From contig NC_083597.1 of assembly GCF_020882245.1 (NCBI RefSeq), positions 3,320,581 to 3,384,580 on the forward strand: 64,000 bases of DNA, given 5' to 3'. The DNA comes from Rhopalosiphum padi (lineage: Eukaryota; Arthropoda; Insecta; Hemiptera; Aphididae). The stretch's first letter is position 1. Every line of letters starts with the position of its first letter. The position numbers and the translations under genes were made by a program. Below are positions 24,848 through 39,280 of this stretch, piece by piece. The notes under the pieces were generated by a model. The model was not told where the DNA came from, did not search any database, and was given only the letters and a program-made list of their open reading frames with translations.

Positions 24848-27800
24848 GTCACAATTAATAATATTAAACACTTTACATTCGCGTCTTGCGACAACAATAA
24901 TATATAGGTATATATTATTTGTTGCTTCTCATCCTTGCATACACTGCAATTCACGACGACAGTCGATAATAAATTTATATTATTATTTATTATACGGAAT
25001 GTGGTACATCGTATATTATTATATTATCGATTTTTATTGTTTTAATTTCATATGTGCGCGTAAGTACGCGGTTCGCGATATTTTTTGGTAAATTGGAGCG
25101 ACAGCATCAATACCTCCCTAGTCCCTATGTAGTATATTATGTTATCGTGTTTATGTGGATATAATCAAAATATCGTTCGCGGCTTTTGTCACAGATTTTG
25201 AATAATATTTATCCTTAATATAATGTTCCGAAGTCTAAATAATTTGATGATAATAATGATATAATTTTTTAAATATTGTATTGCAGTAGTATCGTCATTC
25301 GTGGTCATTTAAGGACGTAACTAAGTAATTTACTTATCGTTACATTTTCTTTTGATTAATTTTTTCACCCCTAATACTATGTTAGCTGTGTACTAATATA
25401 ATATTATGTAACATAAATACATACACACATATAAATACGCCATGTACAATATCGTCTGTATAATATACGCGTATTAATAATGTAATATATGTCTTTGCAC
25501 TAACGAGATGACCAACAATCGTTGGAACGCGTTTCCAGTAAACACACACACACACGTATATATATAAATACTCGCCAGAGTATACGCATTATTACGTACC
25601 TAACTCTATACACAAAGGTTGTACTTACGCACAGATAGTATGCGTGCATCACACGTGACGTCTAGTCAGTGGTTAAAATATATAAGTATATAGGTATAAA
25701 CCTACCTGTAGCGGCAACGGCAGCAACACGATGTGTATACATACCTATGCGCGTGGTCATTGTATTGTTGACGACAAAATTCGATACCTCGTTAGCATAA
25801 CAAGCGTACGCCAACGAATTATTATATTATTTCGGCTGCAGGTTGTGTGCAGGAGAGACACGGTTCAATTGTCGCCGACTGCAGTACATTATACAATATG
25901 TATAACAAAATATATTATATTACATCATATATGTACATATACTATTTAGGTACTCGTATCTATTATATGACCGTGTTTTAACTAAACGTTCGCTTCGTTA
26001 TCCTCCGTCGCCGCTGCATATTTAGAGTATATTATAAATTATAATATATATAGGCGCTATATTGTTATTACAGGTACTCAACTGCAGCTGCTGTGAGCAG
26101 CAAAACAATTAATACGTACATTTTTAATGCTTCACGCACACATAATTTTTATTGTGTTATAGGTGGATGATTTAAAATAATTTTGAAAACCCCTGATTCC
26201 TATATTGTAAATATTATATAGTGTACAGTATAATATAATTACGATCGCGATGTGGCATATATTATAATATGATACGATAACCAACTTCTAGATTGATTGA
26301 CGAAATTATTTCTCTTGGAGTGTTATTGCGGTTGATTTTACTTTCAATTGTCAAACCCTCTGCCAGTGTTACGGCTATGCACGTCACTATGCCATCACTA
26401 GGTACTGTCCAGCATACACCAATCAAATTTAGGGTTTAACTGCAGTACTGCAACAGACGGTATACGCGCAGCTGCTGCAGCATTCCTTCGGCCATATTAT
26501 ATACGTTTAAACTTTCAACAGGACACAATATTGTGATTAATTCCCGCTTCGGTTGTATTAGCTAGTAGGTAAATTTGTTTTATAAAGTTATTATTGGACT
26601 ATTTTAGTCAAAACGATTTTTATCTCTTATTAAATACAACGTGCTACCTGCTATCCAGCACAATTACATATTTATTATACCGTTATGCATAATATTATAA
26701 TAGCTAAGTATACACATTACGCGGGTCAACGGTTACCCTGGATTTTTAACATTTAAATAAACTTTCCGAACGAACGCGTTACAGCTGTAGGTATAGTTCT
26801 TTGATGTGTGCGATCTACAGCGACATCGTCGCCGAGTCTCAGTTCGAAAAATCGACCAACCGCCAAAACGACGTCAGATTATATATCCGTCGAGTCACGA
26901 GAAGATTCGGAGAGAACCGGTTGTACTTATAGTATATTGTATATACGCGACTGATCGATTCAAAATGAATAAATTGTTGCGCGCTTGTTTTATATATTAC
27001 ACATATATAGGTATATACGTATGTGATTGTATATTACGCGCATGTACCTACATAAAATATAATATTTCGAGAAGACAAGAAAACATACGATTATATATAT
27101 TATACGATAATAATATTATATATTATTATATGGAGAATGTTTCGCGTATTATATATCCGCGGCGGTGGTATTCTCGCAATAAATTTCAATTACCTTCAGT
27201 AGGTATCTACTCGTGTAGGGGTAAGTACCACCGCCGCACCACCACAGGCGGCACATAAACTTAATTGTACATTCTCGTTTTATGGTCGGCTTTCGATTTT
27301 ATTTTTACTTCATCTTCCCGGCGCGAATCGCCGCACCGGCTTAGGTTATAATATAATATTATATATATAATATATAATGTACGATGGCTACACGGCCAAG
27401 CGATTAGTCGGATTCACCCGTATAGCAATTTTTTTTTTTTTAATATTCTTTTCGTCGCAACCGTCGTAATTTTTTTTTATCGCCAAACGATATCGTATTT
27501 AGCCGCGTGCCGTAGATAGGTCTCCGCGTTCATTTCTTTTGCCACACATAATAATATTATAACGTCGCGCGTTATGCGTTATTATGCAGGACGATATACC
27601 TTATAGTAGGTATTGCTACCTGTTGCTGCAGTGCGGCGCGTTAATCGTGAAACAAATTACACGATTCGCAGCGCACAAAACTCTGCATCGTTGCAAGTAT
27701 CTGATGGGTAGTAATAACAAAAAATAATACATATTATTATTCATAATGCGTGAGGCCTGCACAGCACGTTTAATATTTTTTATTTCAGTAAATTATAATA

Positions 27801-30660
27801 TTAAATATTATACATAAAAACAGCGGATCAACTAAATTTTAACCTTTTATTATACAATACACAATCGGTGTTATTTCCTTACAACATATTGTACGGTATT
27901 TCTACTGAGCTCGATGGATGATATACATAGTGACTTTTAAAACGATGCGAAAGACATTATATTATTTTGCTGTCGGCGGTTTTTTTATTTCGTTGCCCAT
28001 CTATCGTTATTTTTTCCTTCTAGCATTACGACATGTACACCGCGATCGTAATAACAATATAATAACGTATAATATACATATGAACAGCGTATATAATATA
28101 TATAAGCTCGTGTGTGCATTGAAGTATGTATATATGTATAGGTACTTGACGCGCACACACCGCGAGCGCCCGTTCGCTCGCACAGACCCACCACTGTATA
28201 GCATGATTAACTGGCAGAAGGCTACCGGATAGCCTGATGGATTGCCTTATAACCCACGCCTCTGAATCGTCGCCGCCGCAGCCTTCTTCTATAATATTGT
28301 TCTGGTCCCGGTGCGCTGCTGGTCAGCTGCTGCTGTGACTGGCGCTTGAGAGAAAAATGTGACTTTGGGGGCCGACGCGTACACACACTGCTGCAACATC
28401 ACTGCCTCTCCATAATTCCGTTGTTAATGAGCATCGATCCATTGTGTGTTGTGTGTTTGCCTCCTCGTTCATTTATATGTGTATATATATGTATATAGAA
28501 AGGTTTACAGACATATATATATACACTGCACATACGTTATATATCGCAGTAATACCTATACTATTATTATTCCTCTTGCAATTCCGTGATTTTTCCATCG
28601 CCACCGATTAAAAGTCGACGCGAACTCTCTCAAGCACTTAATAACGAAAACGAACATGTGGGTATATGCGCGAGCTATTATCATATATACACGCGTGTGT
28701 GTGTAAACGCGCGGATACGTCCGAAACGTTTTCACACGATTATTCATCGCGTCCGATGCAAATATAAGAAATAACCATATTAATATAATATAATATATAT
28801 AGTCAAGAATATTATATTATTATTATTATTATTATTCAGCTTGTCGTACATACGTATACATACCATTACACGTTGGCAGCCCGCGCAGTCGTATTATCCA
28901 CATACATATCATATACGATTACAATATATCTTAGCGACTGTCTCGCGTTCTAACTTATCGACGATTTTACTGTGAACTTTATATATTGTCTTCTTATTAT
29001 ATAATTATTCGTGCTCCAAAAATATATCAAACATCAATGTCAAAGCTAATAAAGCAATATTTAAAAAAGCATAATATGTGCGATGATAAGACTATAGAAT
29101 TGTTAATTACACTAAATATATCACGCTTATATACTATTTTAATTGAATCTAATAATTCATGAAGGCAACTTACTTATTGCACATTCAGAAATGGTTTTAA
29201 AAATATTATCATTCTAGGTAAGAAATAAATTTGAAATTTGATGAATTTTGATATGAAGTCCCATAACATTTAATTTAAATATCAAAAATAGACGGTTGAT
29301 GACTACTTGATCGATTTGTCAACCATTTACACAGCACGGTAAAATTAAGGTACACCGACTAGTGACTACTACACATAGATGCGTATACAACATACACGCA
29401 CGCGATAATAATAGTAATAATAGATATTGTATACCTATTATTATCGTATTGTAACATGTAATGTAAGTAGCGCAATTCGCGCGTGCGCGCCGCGGGAAAC
29501 GGACTTTACGCGCTGACACCCGTTCCGGAAATTTGGTTCTTATAATATTGCCATCGGGGGTTCTCCGGAACGGTCTGTCAAATGATAAAACGCGGCTTTC
29601 GAAACAACAGTGCTAGAGCAGCGGTCGTTGAGTACACAATATAAACGATTTACGCACCTTCCTATCACGCGCGCACATAATATAAACACACGCATACCCG
29701 CGCGTGTTCAAGTTTATAATATAATGATACTATGTAGGTTTGGTCATAACTCGGTTGTACAAAGATTTTAAACGGAATATATAATAAAATATATAGAAAG
29801 ACGACCGGCGCGCCGCACACACGTCATATGGTCACCGTTGTAACAACGATACGTGCGTCCAATTAGGAGATCCGAATATACCCATATGTCTTGTATTAAT
29901 TATTTACGTTGATGATATTTATTCGTCGACGATCCGGCCCCGGGACAATATTGTCGTGCTGCGGCGGCCGCGGTCCGCATCACGAGCATTATCATAAAAA
30001 TCTTATATAATAATAACGCGCGCGCGGACGCGGTCTGAATTGGGTATACGATAAATATGCATGATATTAAATATATGATATAATATTATGTATGTATATA
30101 CATATGCGCACGAGCCAAAATATCGGCGAGCAACCCGTTTCCATTCACAACGCGGCAGATGCTGCAACATACATAATATAATATATATATATGTTTATTG
30201 TTTATGTATATTACATATTATACGACGGTGGCGACGGTTATATTGTATCGCGATGATATTTCCTTGCTAGATTTCAATAGATAATACTACGCGACTGTTG
30301 CGGACTGACCATTTATATATATATTATATATTACCATTATTAGCCCCCCCCCCGGTATTGTTATTGGCTATAAAATGAAAATAGAAAATAAAACTCCCGA
30401 GTCCACCGTCGCACATTACACATAATTATATATGTATTGTTCCTCTCTCCCGCGCAATTGAATTAGTCATAAAGTTTGCGGTCTCTATGGCGGCAAATCG
30501 AATACGTGAATAATATGCGGCGGTGCACTTGCTCATGCACTTGCACATCCATGTGCATGGAACGACGTTTATATAGGTATACCTGCAGCAATATGTGCGT
30601 GCAATAATTAAAACAATAGCTTGTACAATTAACGTTGTACCCATCGGTTACACGCACAGA
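24846..30660. other. Gene-free sequence between the two genes, part 2
   Basis: Microsatellite-rich DNA without a supported exon. Notable pieces: a 150-codon plus-strand frame at 26806-27258 with a strong GTAAGT donor inside it (27221-27226); a complex GC-richer stretch at 28200-28440; less repetitive DNA at 28970-29320; and a CG-rich patch at 29930-30045. A poly-C run of ten lies at about 30345. None shows a recognisable domain. Confidence 0.5.
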
Positions 30661-30680
30661 CACACACACACACACACACA
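30661..30680. repeat. (CA)10 microsatellite
   Basis: Ten uninterrupted CA units. Confidence 0.93.
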
Positions 30681-30714
30681 TATACGGATGCATTCGTATA
30701 TGTTTATGTATGCA

Positions 30715-31145
30715 GTGCGGCCCCGCGGTGGAGGAGACCGCCAGCGTCAGAAGAGGAGACGGCGGTGGAGCAGCAGCAGCAGTGGCGGCGGTCTCTCTTG
30801 TCTTTGTCACCGGGTCAACCGTTTTTTGCATTTTATTCCCATCCACCGGCGCGGCGCGCACATATTATTATTATTATTATTATTACTATTATATGCGTAT
30901 ATAGAGGCTCTGCAACAGCGCGTATATTAAACCCTATCTCCTTCGGTCGCCGCCGCCGTGTGCACATATAGCCACCGGCATCGGCAGCGCCCAACACCGC
31001 CGTCACCGCCACTGCAGCATCCGCCGATATATATTGCCTCAGCCGCCATCTTTTCAATGTCTCTTTGTCCCACTCAAACGGGCGCGCGCGCACATTACAT
31101 GCACATTATTTCTAATTCTTCCGCTACACGCGCGGCGGCATTGTA
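30715..31145. other. GC-rich islet with CAG/CCG/TTA repeats
   Basis: A GC-rich patch containing GCAGCAGCAGCAG, CCGCCG and a TTA tract (30867-30890). Several frames on both strands stay open, with homopolymeric Gln, Ser or Tyr runs that reflect triplet repeats. It may be a regulatory island; no gene is supported. Confidence 0.35.
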
Positions 31146-32237
31146 GATTCCATTCATGTCACTTTGGTTATCCAATACGTATATATATATATGTATAAAT
31201 ATAATGCATCACATGTGCAGCGCGCGACCAGGCACTGCACCAGCACCAGCAGCAGCAGCAGTAAATATACCGAAGTCAGTAATATGCAAGAGACAATTGC
31301 GCGAGGCGGCTGCTGCTGCTGGATGTTGCTACGAAGAGAGAGATTATAATATGTGCTCAGAACAGTACGCCTATACCCATATTATATTATATAGATGTAT
31401 TTATACGTAGATACTGCTCGTTTGTGTGTATAGTATGTTTAGATCTGCTGCGGATTTTACACGTTTGTGTATTATAATAACACGCGCGTATTTATACGAT
31501 GATTATTTGTATGTATAGGGTGTGTCGTGGGATTCGGCTTATATAAAATATGCTTGTGTGCAGGTGTTGTATCGGTCCAGTCTGCAACAGTATACGAAAT
31601 AATATTATCATTAACTATTTAAAGGTATATACATTTACTCGTGGCGAGAAATAATTTATGACAAAAAAAATGAAATTTATTTTTTTTTGTTATTATTGCG
31701 ACTATTATGAGTTATATTATTAATATTAAATACATATAAAATAATAATAAAAGTACTTGTGACGATAAAGAATTATTAATTTACTGAATACCTATTACAT
31801 TTCTTACTGCAATGTAGTCTTGGTGCGTGGGTATATTATATATAATTTGTGTATATAGTGTGCAATTAATTACTTATTTTGGATAATTATATATTTTTTT
31901 TTTCGGATCGACGTTTATATTTAAGCGACGGCGGCAAGACTATCAAATACCTCGACAACCGCGAGAATATTCGCGGGGACCACGCGCGTTTACACACTCG
32001 TAGAAACATATAGGCGATGTTTTGTATATTATACCGGCCTACCTAACTATATATAACATTATGTTTTAAAGCGGTGTGTAAACGTTATCTCGTGATGTGC
32101 CGATAGATCTTCTGCAGCGCGCGTGTATAGAAAGTTTTTGTAATAGGAGTCCGATCGAATTAACCGCCACCGTCGCGCGAGATAAATAACATAGATAACG
32201 CGCTAGCTCTTTCTGTGCAAATACTTCGTTGGGCGCG

Positions 32238-32264
32238 CACACACACACACACACATACACACAC
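32238..32264. repeat. Imperfect (CA)n microsatellite
   Basis: CA tract of about 27 bases with one T interruption. Confidence 0.9.
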
Positions 32265-33766
32265 CAATATATATATGCAGGCCAATATTTTTAATTAACA
32301 ACCGATCGGCGGCGGTGGTTTTTTTTCCCTATACATACATAAATAGTCGTACATAGTGTGTGTGCGCGCAGCTTCTCGGTACAGTGCTGCAGCTCTCTAG
32401 TTTTGTAATTAACGAGAATTCTGCTGCACCCATATGTGCGGCAGTGGCGCGTACCTATGTATATGCATTTAATATACCTGTACACGACGACGAAAACGGC
32501 GACGGCGAGACACGGCCCACAAACTGCATTTACATATTATAGGTATACCTATAAGCGGCGTAAACGGCAGATGCGGTCCTGTTAAGGACGATCGGAAAAA
32601 ACCGTACGATGTATAATAATATTATATTATTACGCCATATGAGCGAAAAGAGTTAATCAAAATACTTTGTTTCTATATAGTTTCTATCATACATATATAC
32701 TATATAGTATATAATATGTACACCGAGATGGTGAGTGGTGACACTCATCGTTGCAGTCTTTGTCTTAAATTTATTTATTAAATTATATTATGTACCTATT
32801 ATGAATGGCGACAGACGACGATGCGACGTGTGATGTTACTCGTGGTCTGCAGTTGTTGTAATCGGTAGGTATGTAATCATTAATCATATATATGCTGCAA
32901 TAGTATACACCCAGAAAAACTCGGCCGCTGATGTGTATAATAATAATATATTATATATATTTATATATATATGCATATATGTACATATACCTACGTATCT
33001 TGTTCGGGCTAATGTGCCGTCGTCGTCGTGAAAAGTGTCAAACAAATTGATTAATCTCGCACTCCATAAAACATACGATAGCACTTTAAATACAAATGTG
33101 TATGCGCGTGAGGAGCGAAAAGTAAAAGAAAAATTGTAGAAAAAAACGGTAAGGAAATCGTCGTAACCTTACTTCTTCTATACATTATATTATATACGTG
33201 ACGACGACGATTCCCGCGTAGTGGCAAATGGATGATAATAAATTTGAACGGGGGGAAAAAAAATCGATTCGAGATGTTGCCGAGTGAGATATTGTAGTTT
33301 TTCGATCATTAATCTAATGTCACAGAGGTATTTATTTATTTTTTATTTATTTCGTTTATACTCGTAATACACGTGTATCTATATAATAATATAATGCACG
33401 TCGAGTGTGTGCGGCACTGTCGGGAAAACTAGCCGGGTGATGGGAGGGAAATAATTCTCGTCCGCTGTTCGGGGGTCCTGATGAATATATATAGTACACT
33501 ATGTCATTATTATAATATACGGTACGATGACTTGCGCCGCCACCATTCGCAATAATAGGAACTTTAATTTCAGAGATACCGCGCGCGTTGCGTCACAAAT
33601 ATACCGACGAATTATAAGTCATTGTCACGCGGCGCCCCGTTCCTTATTAATATATGTATAATATATTAATATAACGCTTGCAAAAATAACTCCCGACGGT
33701 GCTTTTATACTATTTATAAAATATATACTTACCTTAATATGATATTACAATGATAAAATAATATTT

Positions 33767-33789
33767 ATATATATATATATATATATATA
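33767..33789. repeat. (AT)n microsatellite
   Basis: Uninterrupted AT dinucleotide tract of about 23 bases. Confidence 0.9.
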
Positions 33790-33987
33790 AAGTGTGCGTG
33801 TATATGGACGTTATATAGCTATTATTATATTATTTTTATAATGCAGACATATAGGACTGTAGTTATATATGGTATGTAATACATTTTTTAAATGTTCTAA
33901 ACCAAAATATTAATAAGATTATTTCGATCGATAAAAATCAAATTTTGGACAAGTAGTTTATTAGTTATAACTTTATAAGTATTTAAA

Positions 33988-34037
33988 GTTTAGATGAGCG
34001 GAGTTATAGATCAACATTCCACTCCGCTAATCCAAAC
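33988..34037. repeat. Imperfect 17-base inverted repeat
   Basis: The left arm GTTTAGATGAGCGGAGT (33988-34004) and right arm ACTCCGCTAATCCAAAC (34021-34037) pair at 15 of 17 positions around a 16-base spacer. The GC-containing core (AGCGGAGT/ACTCCGCT, perfect) stands out from the AT-rich surroundings. It may be the centre of a palindromic MITE or a structured RNA. The flanks do not extend the pairing convincingly. Confidence 0.7.
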
Positions 34038-34724
34038 TTTTGTCATTAAAAAAAAAAGCATTTAAAAAATAGTAAAAATCATATAATTTTAGAAACATGT
34101 TGTTTTTTAATGATTTAAAACGATATAAACTAAAAAAATTTAAAAACTATTAACGTTTTATGACTTGCTCAGTAAAGGTACATTTTACTAATATTTTCAC
34201 CATGCAATAATCGTTGTCTGCATAACCTAATATTGATGACGATGACGCTGATGTACGCTCGTGTAGATATCATTATAACGGAAAAAATCATAATATTAAT
34301 GATGATGATGGTAATAATAATGAAACGAAAAAAACTGTATTGTGACCACAATACGGGAGCCGATTTTCGCCCCTGCGGACATATACATGTATTATACTTT
34401 ATACTGCACTATATACGCATCCACATATTATACGCCGGTTATCATCATATGTGTAGGTATATCAGAAGAAGATAACTCGCGTGAATTATCGAAGGGCATA
34501 ATATTATAACAATTTTAAAAAGGCGAAAACTTATTTATCGTATATACAAAACGAAAAATGTATATTATTATAAGTATTATTTAGGTACGACGCGCACGTA
34601 TTTGCTATATATATATATATATATCAGCACACAGACTTTCAAATGCGGAGACCGATGTATCATTTTTTTTTTGGAAATTGTCCAGTGCGCGCAAATGATT
34701 TATTGGTACCGGATCGGTGTACCG

Positions 34725-34738
34725 TTTTGCATGCAAAA
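34725..34738. promoter_or_regulatory. Palindromic octamer-like site
   Basis: TTTTGCATGCAAAA is a perfect 14-base palindrome carrying ATGCAAA (POU/octamer-type core) on both strands. No function is shown; a palindrome of this length can arise by chance in 64 kb of AT-rich DNA. Confidence 0.2.
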
Positions 34739-36245
34739 TATATATATTATATTAATATAATGATAATAATATCTTGTTGTCATTTTTCGGCGCACGTAGC
34801 GATAAATTAATATATTATATTATATATATTGTACAGGAATTATATTAAAATAAAAACCGTAATATATAATACACACACACGCATGCGCCTTTATTATCCG
34901 TTAGTTGCAAAATTAATAATCGCAATTTTTTTTCGTTTATCGTTGTGCTTTGCGCATAATACCATATATGTGTTTGAGCTGTACACTAATCGTAATTCAT
35001 TTTTAACCCCGCTAAGTCGTTTCTTGATTTACACTCCATATACGCATATTTCAGTACGAATTATATAATAATATACCGACACGTGCTGCGCACACGATTT
35101 GTCGACTAAATGAAAACCGATCAATCGGTAATAAACATTTATCGCGTATAATATTATATTATATTATAATACGTATCTATATTATACATGTCGTAGTTTT
35201 CTATAATATACAACCGTTTCCTTCAATTCGTTCCGATGGTGGTTTTCACCGTATTTTTTGTCCATCTTCCGGTTTATACGTTTAGTCTCGACGCTAACCA
35301 ATTTCGGCTATAATGCAATGTACTGCTTTAATAGGTGCGTTTTATATAATATATTATAATATAATATTTCATTTTGCGTACGTCTGATCATTAATCTAAT
35401 TGACACGGCTTGCCGGACCGCACTCTGAACTAGTATGATGTATATAGATACACGCCTTGTGTGCAGTGGTGTGTGAGAAAGAGAGACAACAGTTTGGTAT
35501 TTGTTCAGCAGCCCTCGCATATCGGACAACCTGTGGCTATACACGGGGGAGGCCGTTTTAGGGATGCGCAATACATTATACAATGTCATATTATTGTCGT
35601 AGTCCGTGTGAACAACAATGTAAAATGATAAAATAATATATGGCTTTCGCCATATATATATAGCGGTATATTATCTGCGTACAGTGATACGCACATTATA
35701 TACCATTAAGAACACGTAATATATATCTAATACGAGTTATCGAAATGATTTATTGCGACTGGAAACATTTTTATGTTTTTTTTCCTGTTTAGAACGCACT
35801 TCCGATAAATGATTTATTATTGCCCCGTGTACGTTTATACACGCGTAGGTACCTACATATAATATAGTTTCCGTCCCTGTACCTAACATAGCTCGGCCTC
35901 GTGTAGGTCTATACTCTATACAATAGAATATCTGCAGCTGGCGGGGAAATATACCTATATAGTTGTTAGTATATGCGATAATAATTATGTTTTCGTCGAT
36001 CCTTTTGTATCGCGATTTTATCGATTTTGTGTACACAGTTATATTTTTCTGATTTATTATTATTATTATTATTTATCAAAAACGTCTCTAATGCGCACAA
36101 TACATAATATGATATATATATAGCATATATACGTATATATAATGCATACATGTAAGACGAGCGGCGAGAAGAGGTGATACCTACGTACACCCAAACCTAC
36201 GTTGACTGATGGCTACTCTTCACGTACACACATATACACGCTACC

Positions 36246-36328
36246 CATACATATACCTACGTACAGACACACTTACATACGTACATACGTACATAGTAGG
36301 TACATACACACGTACGTACATAAATACG
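36246..36328. repeat. ACGTACAT-type tetranucleotide-rich tract
   Basis: Interspersed repeats of TACG, TACA and ACGTACAT over about 80 bases, giving a quasi-periodic microsatellite. Confidence 0.6.
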
Positions 36329-36477
36329 ATCTACCGACAGGTTTGATCCCCGCTCTAACCGACTACCACCACCTTTTAGTTATTTCTACAGCTAACTCTC
36401 CGCCCTGTCGCCGCATTCTTCCGGATAATTACTGCGCACACGGGTTTCGTGCCTATCGTTCTTTATACATATATACC

Positions 36478-36478
<1 letters not shown>

Positions 36479-36504
<26 letters not shown>
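36479..36504. repeat. (AT)13 microsatellite
   Basis: Uninterrupted AT tract of 26 bases. Confidence 0.93.
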
Positions 36505-36508
<4 letters not shown>

Positions 36509-39260
36509 GTGTGTGTGTTTATATCAAAGAGAAATAAAATATTAGATGGAAAAAAATGGAAAAGAAAATGAAAAAATAATAGGTACTCCAATAATTATTG
36601 TAATTCGACGAGAAAATTAGATTTTGGGAACTACCTATACCTACAGTGTATATTATGTTATGTCTCTCTGCGTACTGTAACTGCCGCCCAACTGTCGAAT
36701 TCATCAATCGACCACAACGATTATTATGTGGCGGCGGTGGTGGGTTGTAGTCCGGTTCTTCTTATAGTCATTGCACACACAATCATATGTTTTTATATTT
36801 TTTATTATTATATGCTTCTGCGACATACGACTATAAAGTAATTTGCCAAATGCGAGAGAACTCTAGAAAAACCGGTATCTCACTCGCGCCAGTAGTAACC
36901 GGTGATTGGTTTATAATAAACATTATTTTTGCCAACGACGACAAGTGACGACAACTTGACCGATATACCGAATATCTATTTTCACAATAATAAATTATAA
37001 AACGTTTATGATTTCACACTAAAACATATCGATAAATATTTAGGTAAAAGACACCTATACATATTTGTTGATGCATCTACTAATATGTATACAAAGAATT
37101 ATCATCGATGATCATATTTCGTATGTATCCGTTATTTTCTTAAAAGACGGGATTTTTATTATAAGAACGAATTTATCATAACGTGATTGTAGACATACCA
37201 GTGTTGTATAGAACACGATTTTTTGTTGTTTTTTTTGTAAAACTGTATCGTGGGAGTGTTGCACGCATCTCGCAGTATGTGTATGAAATTGTATGAACTT
37301 AATAGAATTTAACGTACTAGAGGAATCAGAACGAAAAAACATGCAAAAACGATTGGATATTATATAAAAATAACAATAATGTGCTGCTGTACTCTTTACT
37401 AGTCAGAACAATAGTAATATAAGTAATAACTAATAATACTGTTCTACACGCACTCGTTATATTGTACACGACAGACTAAACAATATTCCAGAGTTCGGTA
37501 GCCAAAACATAAATAAAAGATAATGAACTATATTTTATGTAATATGTTACAGACACATTATAATACGTGTATTTTGGACTTATTTCTAGAAATTCCTCGT
37601 GCCTATATAATATATCCTTATAATATATAATACAAACACAAATTGTAATAATAATAACGCTATCGAAATTCGAGTGGCCCGATAACATTTATTGTTATAC
37701 ATATTGTATAACAACATATTATATTATATCAAAGGGTCGTAGTCGCCGTGTTTGGTATATAATATATAAAATCATATACAACCACTTTATTGTTGGCGGC
37801 GTGGTGAGTGGATTATGAAATTTCGCACGGTTAATTTGTTTCCAATGGGGGAGTAGGCCGAGTTTTTACGCCGTTTTAATGTAAGACTGGAAAACCTCAA
37901 ACAGCCATACCCTATTATATGTATTATATATTACAAACACACGCACGCACGCGAAGAAAAGAATAATAATATAATACATCGCATTGCCCTTGATGCTACA
38001 GCTTCGGGTGTACAATAATAATGATAATAATATGTACGCCGCCGCCGCCGACAATTGAATCCATCGCGTGGTGGTGGTGGTGCTGCTGCAGGTATGTCTC
38101 TTTTCGCGCGAAGGTCCTCCACACACCCGCGAGCCTGTACACAATGGTCCCCGACGTTCCCTATTGTCCCGCTAGCGCATAACATATATAATACATACCT
38201 ATACACATATACAGTCGACATATAATATTATATACGCGCACACACACACACTCACACACAATATATACTTCAGGACAAAAGGAGATAGGATATAACTGCA
38301 GTGCAATGGGTGTACTGGACCGTTTACTTACGTTTATCGACTATTCGGCGGATTCTATACATATAAATAATATATAGGTACGCGAGCAGTGGAGCACAAT
38401 ATGAAAATAACAAAAAATATTACGTTTTCACGATTTATACATTGAGATAAATGTTAGTATACGTAATACACATATTGTAAACCATGATATTATATTCGTA
38501 ATTAAATTGCGAGGGTTGATATTTAATATATAGCATAGGTACATGAGATGTATAATATTATGTTTGATTGTCGGAAAAAATATTATTTACCTTCTTTATT
38601 AGGTTTCGGGTTAGGGTAAGGTCTTAACGCGTGATTCCATAAAGATAGACAGAAATATTGCAATGCAAAATGTCGATGACACAAATGTTTACTTTATCTA
38701 ACTAAAGTAATACCTATAAAATATTTTGGTTTATCTACATTATAATAATTACTATAGCTATTATATTATACAGCAATAGTGCAGCAGGCAATATCCTTTG
38801 ATCTATTTTTTACTGCAGTATAGTATATAAGACTATATATAATAATGTGTATAATGAATCGCTCACAGTATATTAAATTGGTATACATCATATTATATCT
38901 ATAAGTAATATAATATTTATATATGTGTATAGTATCCATGATGCAGCGGGCGGGGTGTATGTATATAAATCGCACGTATATATTAAAACGTGTACGAAAA
39001 CTAGTCTGCACGCACACCGCCATACCGTCGCACATAATATTTATGTTTTATGTTTATTATATTAAATACAAAGCGCGCGCGTATAGCGGGACATTGAATT
39101 TTTGTCTGCAGGAAATTATTATTACTATTCATATTTTTCGAAATTAAAAAATGTCTAGATGTCTTATCATTTAATTAAAACTGGGCCGCCACCGCGGTTT
39201 TGGGAAGACCGCCATTCTGGTTTCCTGTCTGTGCATAAATATATATATGTATGAAATACA

Positions 39261-39280
39261 GCAGTATATATATATACTGC
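39261..39280. repeat. Perfect 20-base palindrome
   Basis: GCAG followed by a TA core and CTGC forms an exact 20-base palindrome. It is largely explained by the TA core, with a four-base GC-containing clamp at each end. Confidence 0.8.

Larger units (their letters stand above)
31146..33987. other. Gene-free sequence
   Basis: AT-rich with simple repeats and a CAG-rich patch near 31240-31320. A decayed-looking stretch follows at 33880-33987. No exon or RNA gene is recognised. Confidence 0.5.

Noticed and set aside
24541..24954. 137-codon minus-strand frame with a poly-Ile run
   Set aside because: The frame is carried by the TAA microsatellite at 24813-24845; the flanks have no domain.
30463..31410. 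Cluster of overlapping frames on both strands
   Set aside because: Produced by CAG, CCG, CA and TTA repeats in a GC-richer patch; homopolymer runs and no conserved motif.
36202..36507. 101-codon frame rich in Thr, Tyr and His
   Set aside because: It is a translation of the ACGTACAT and TA repeats.
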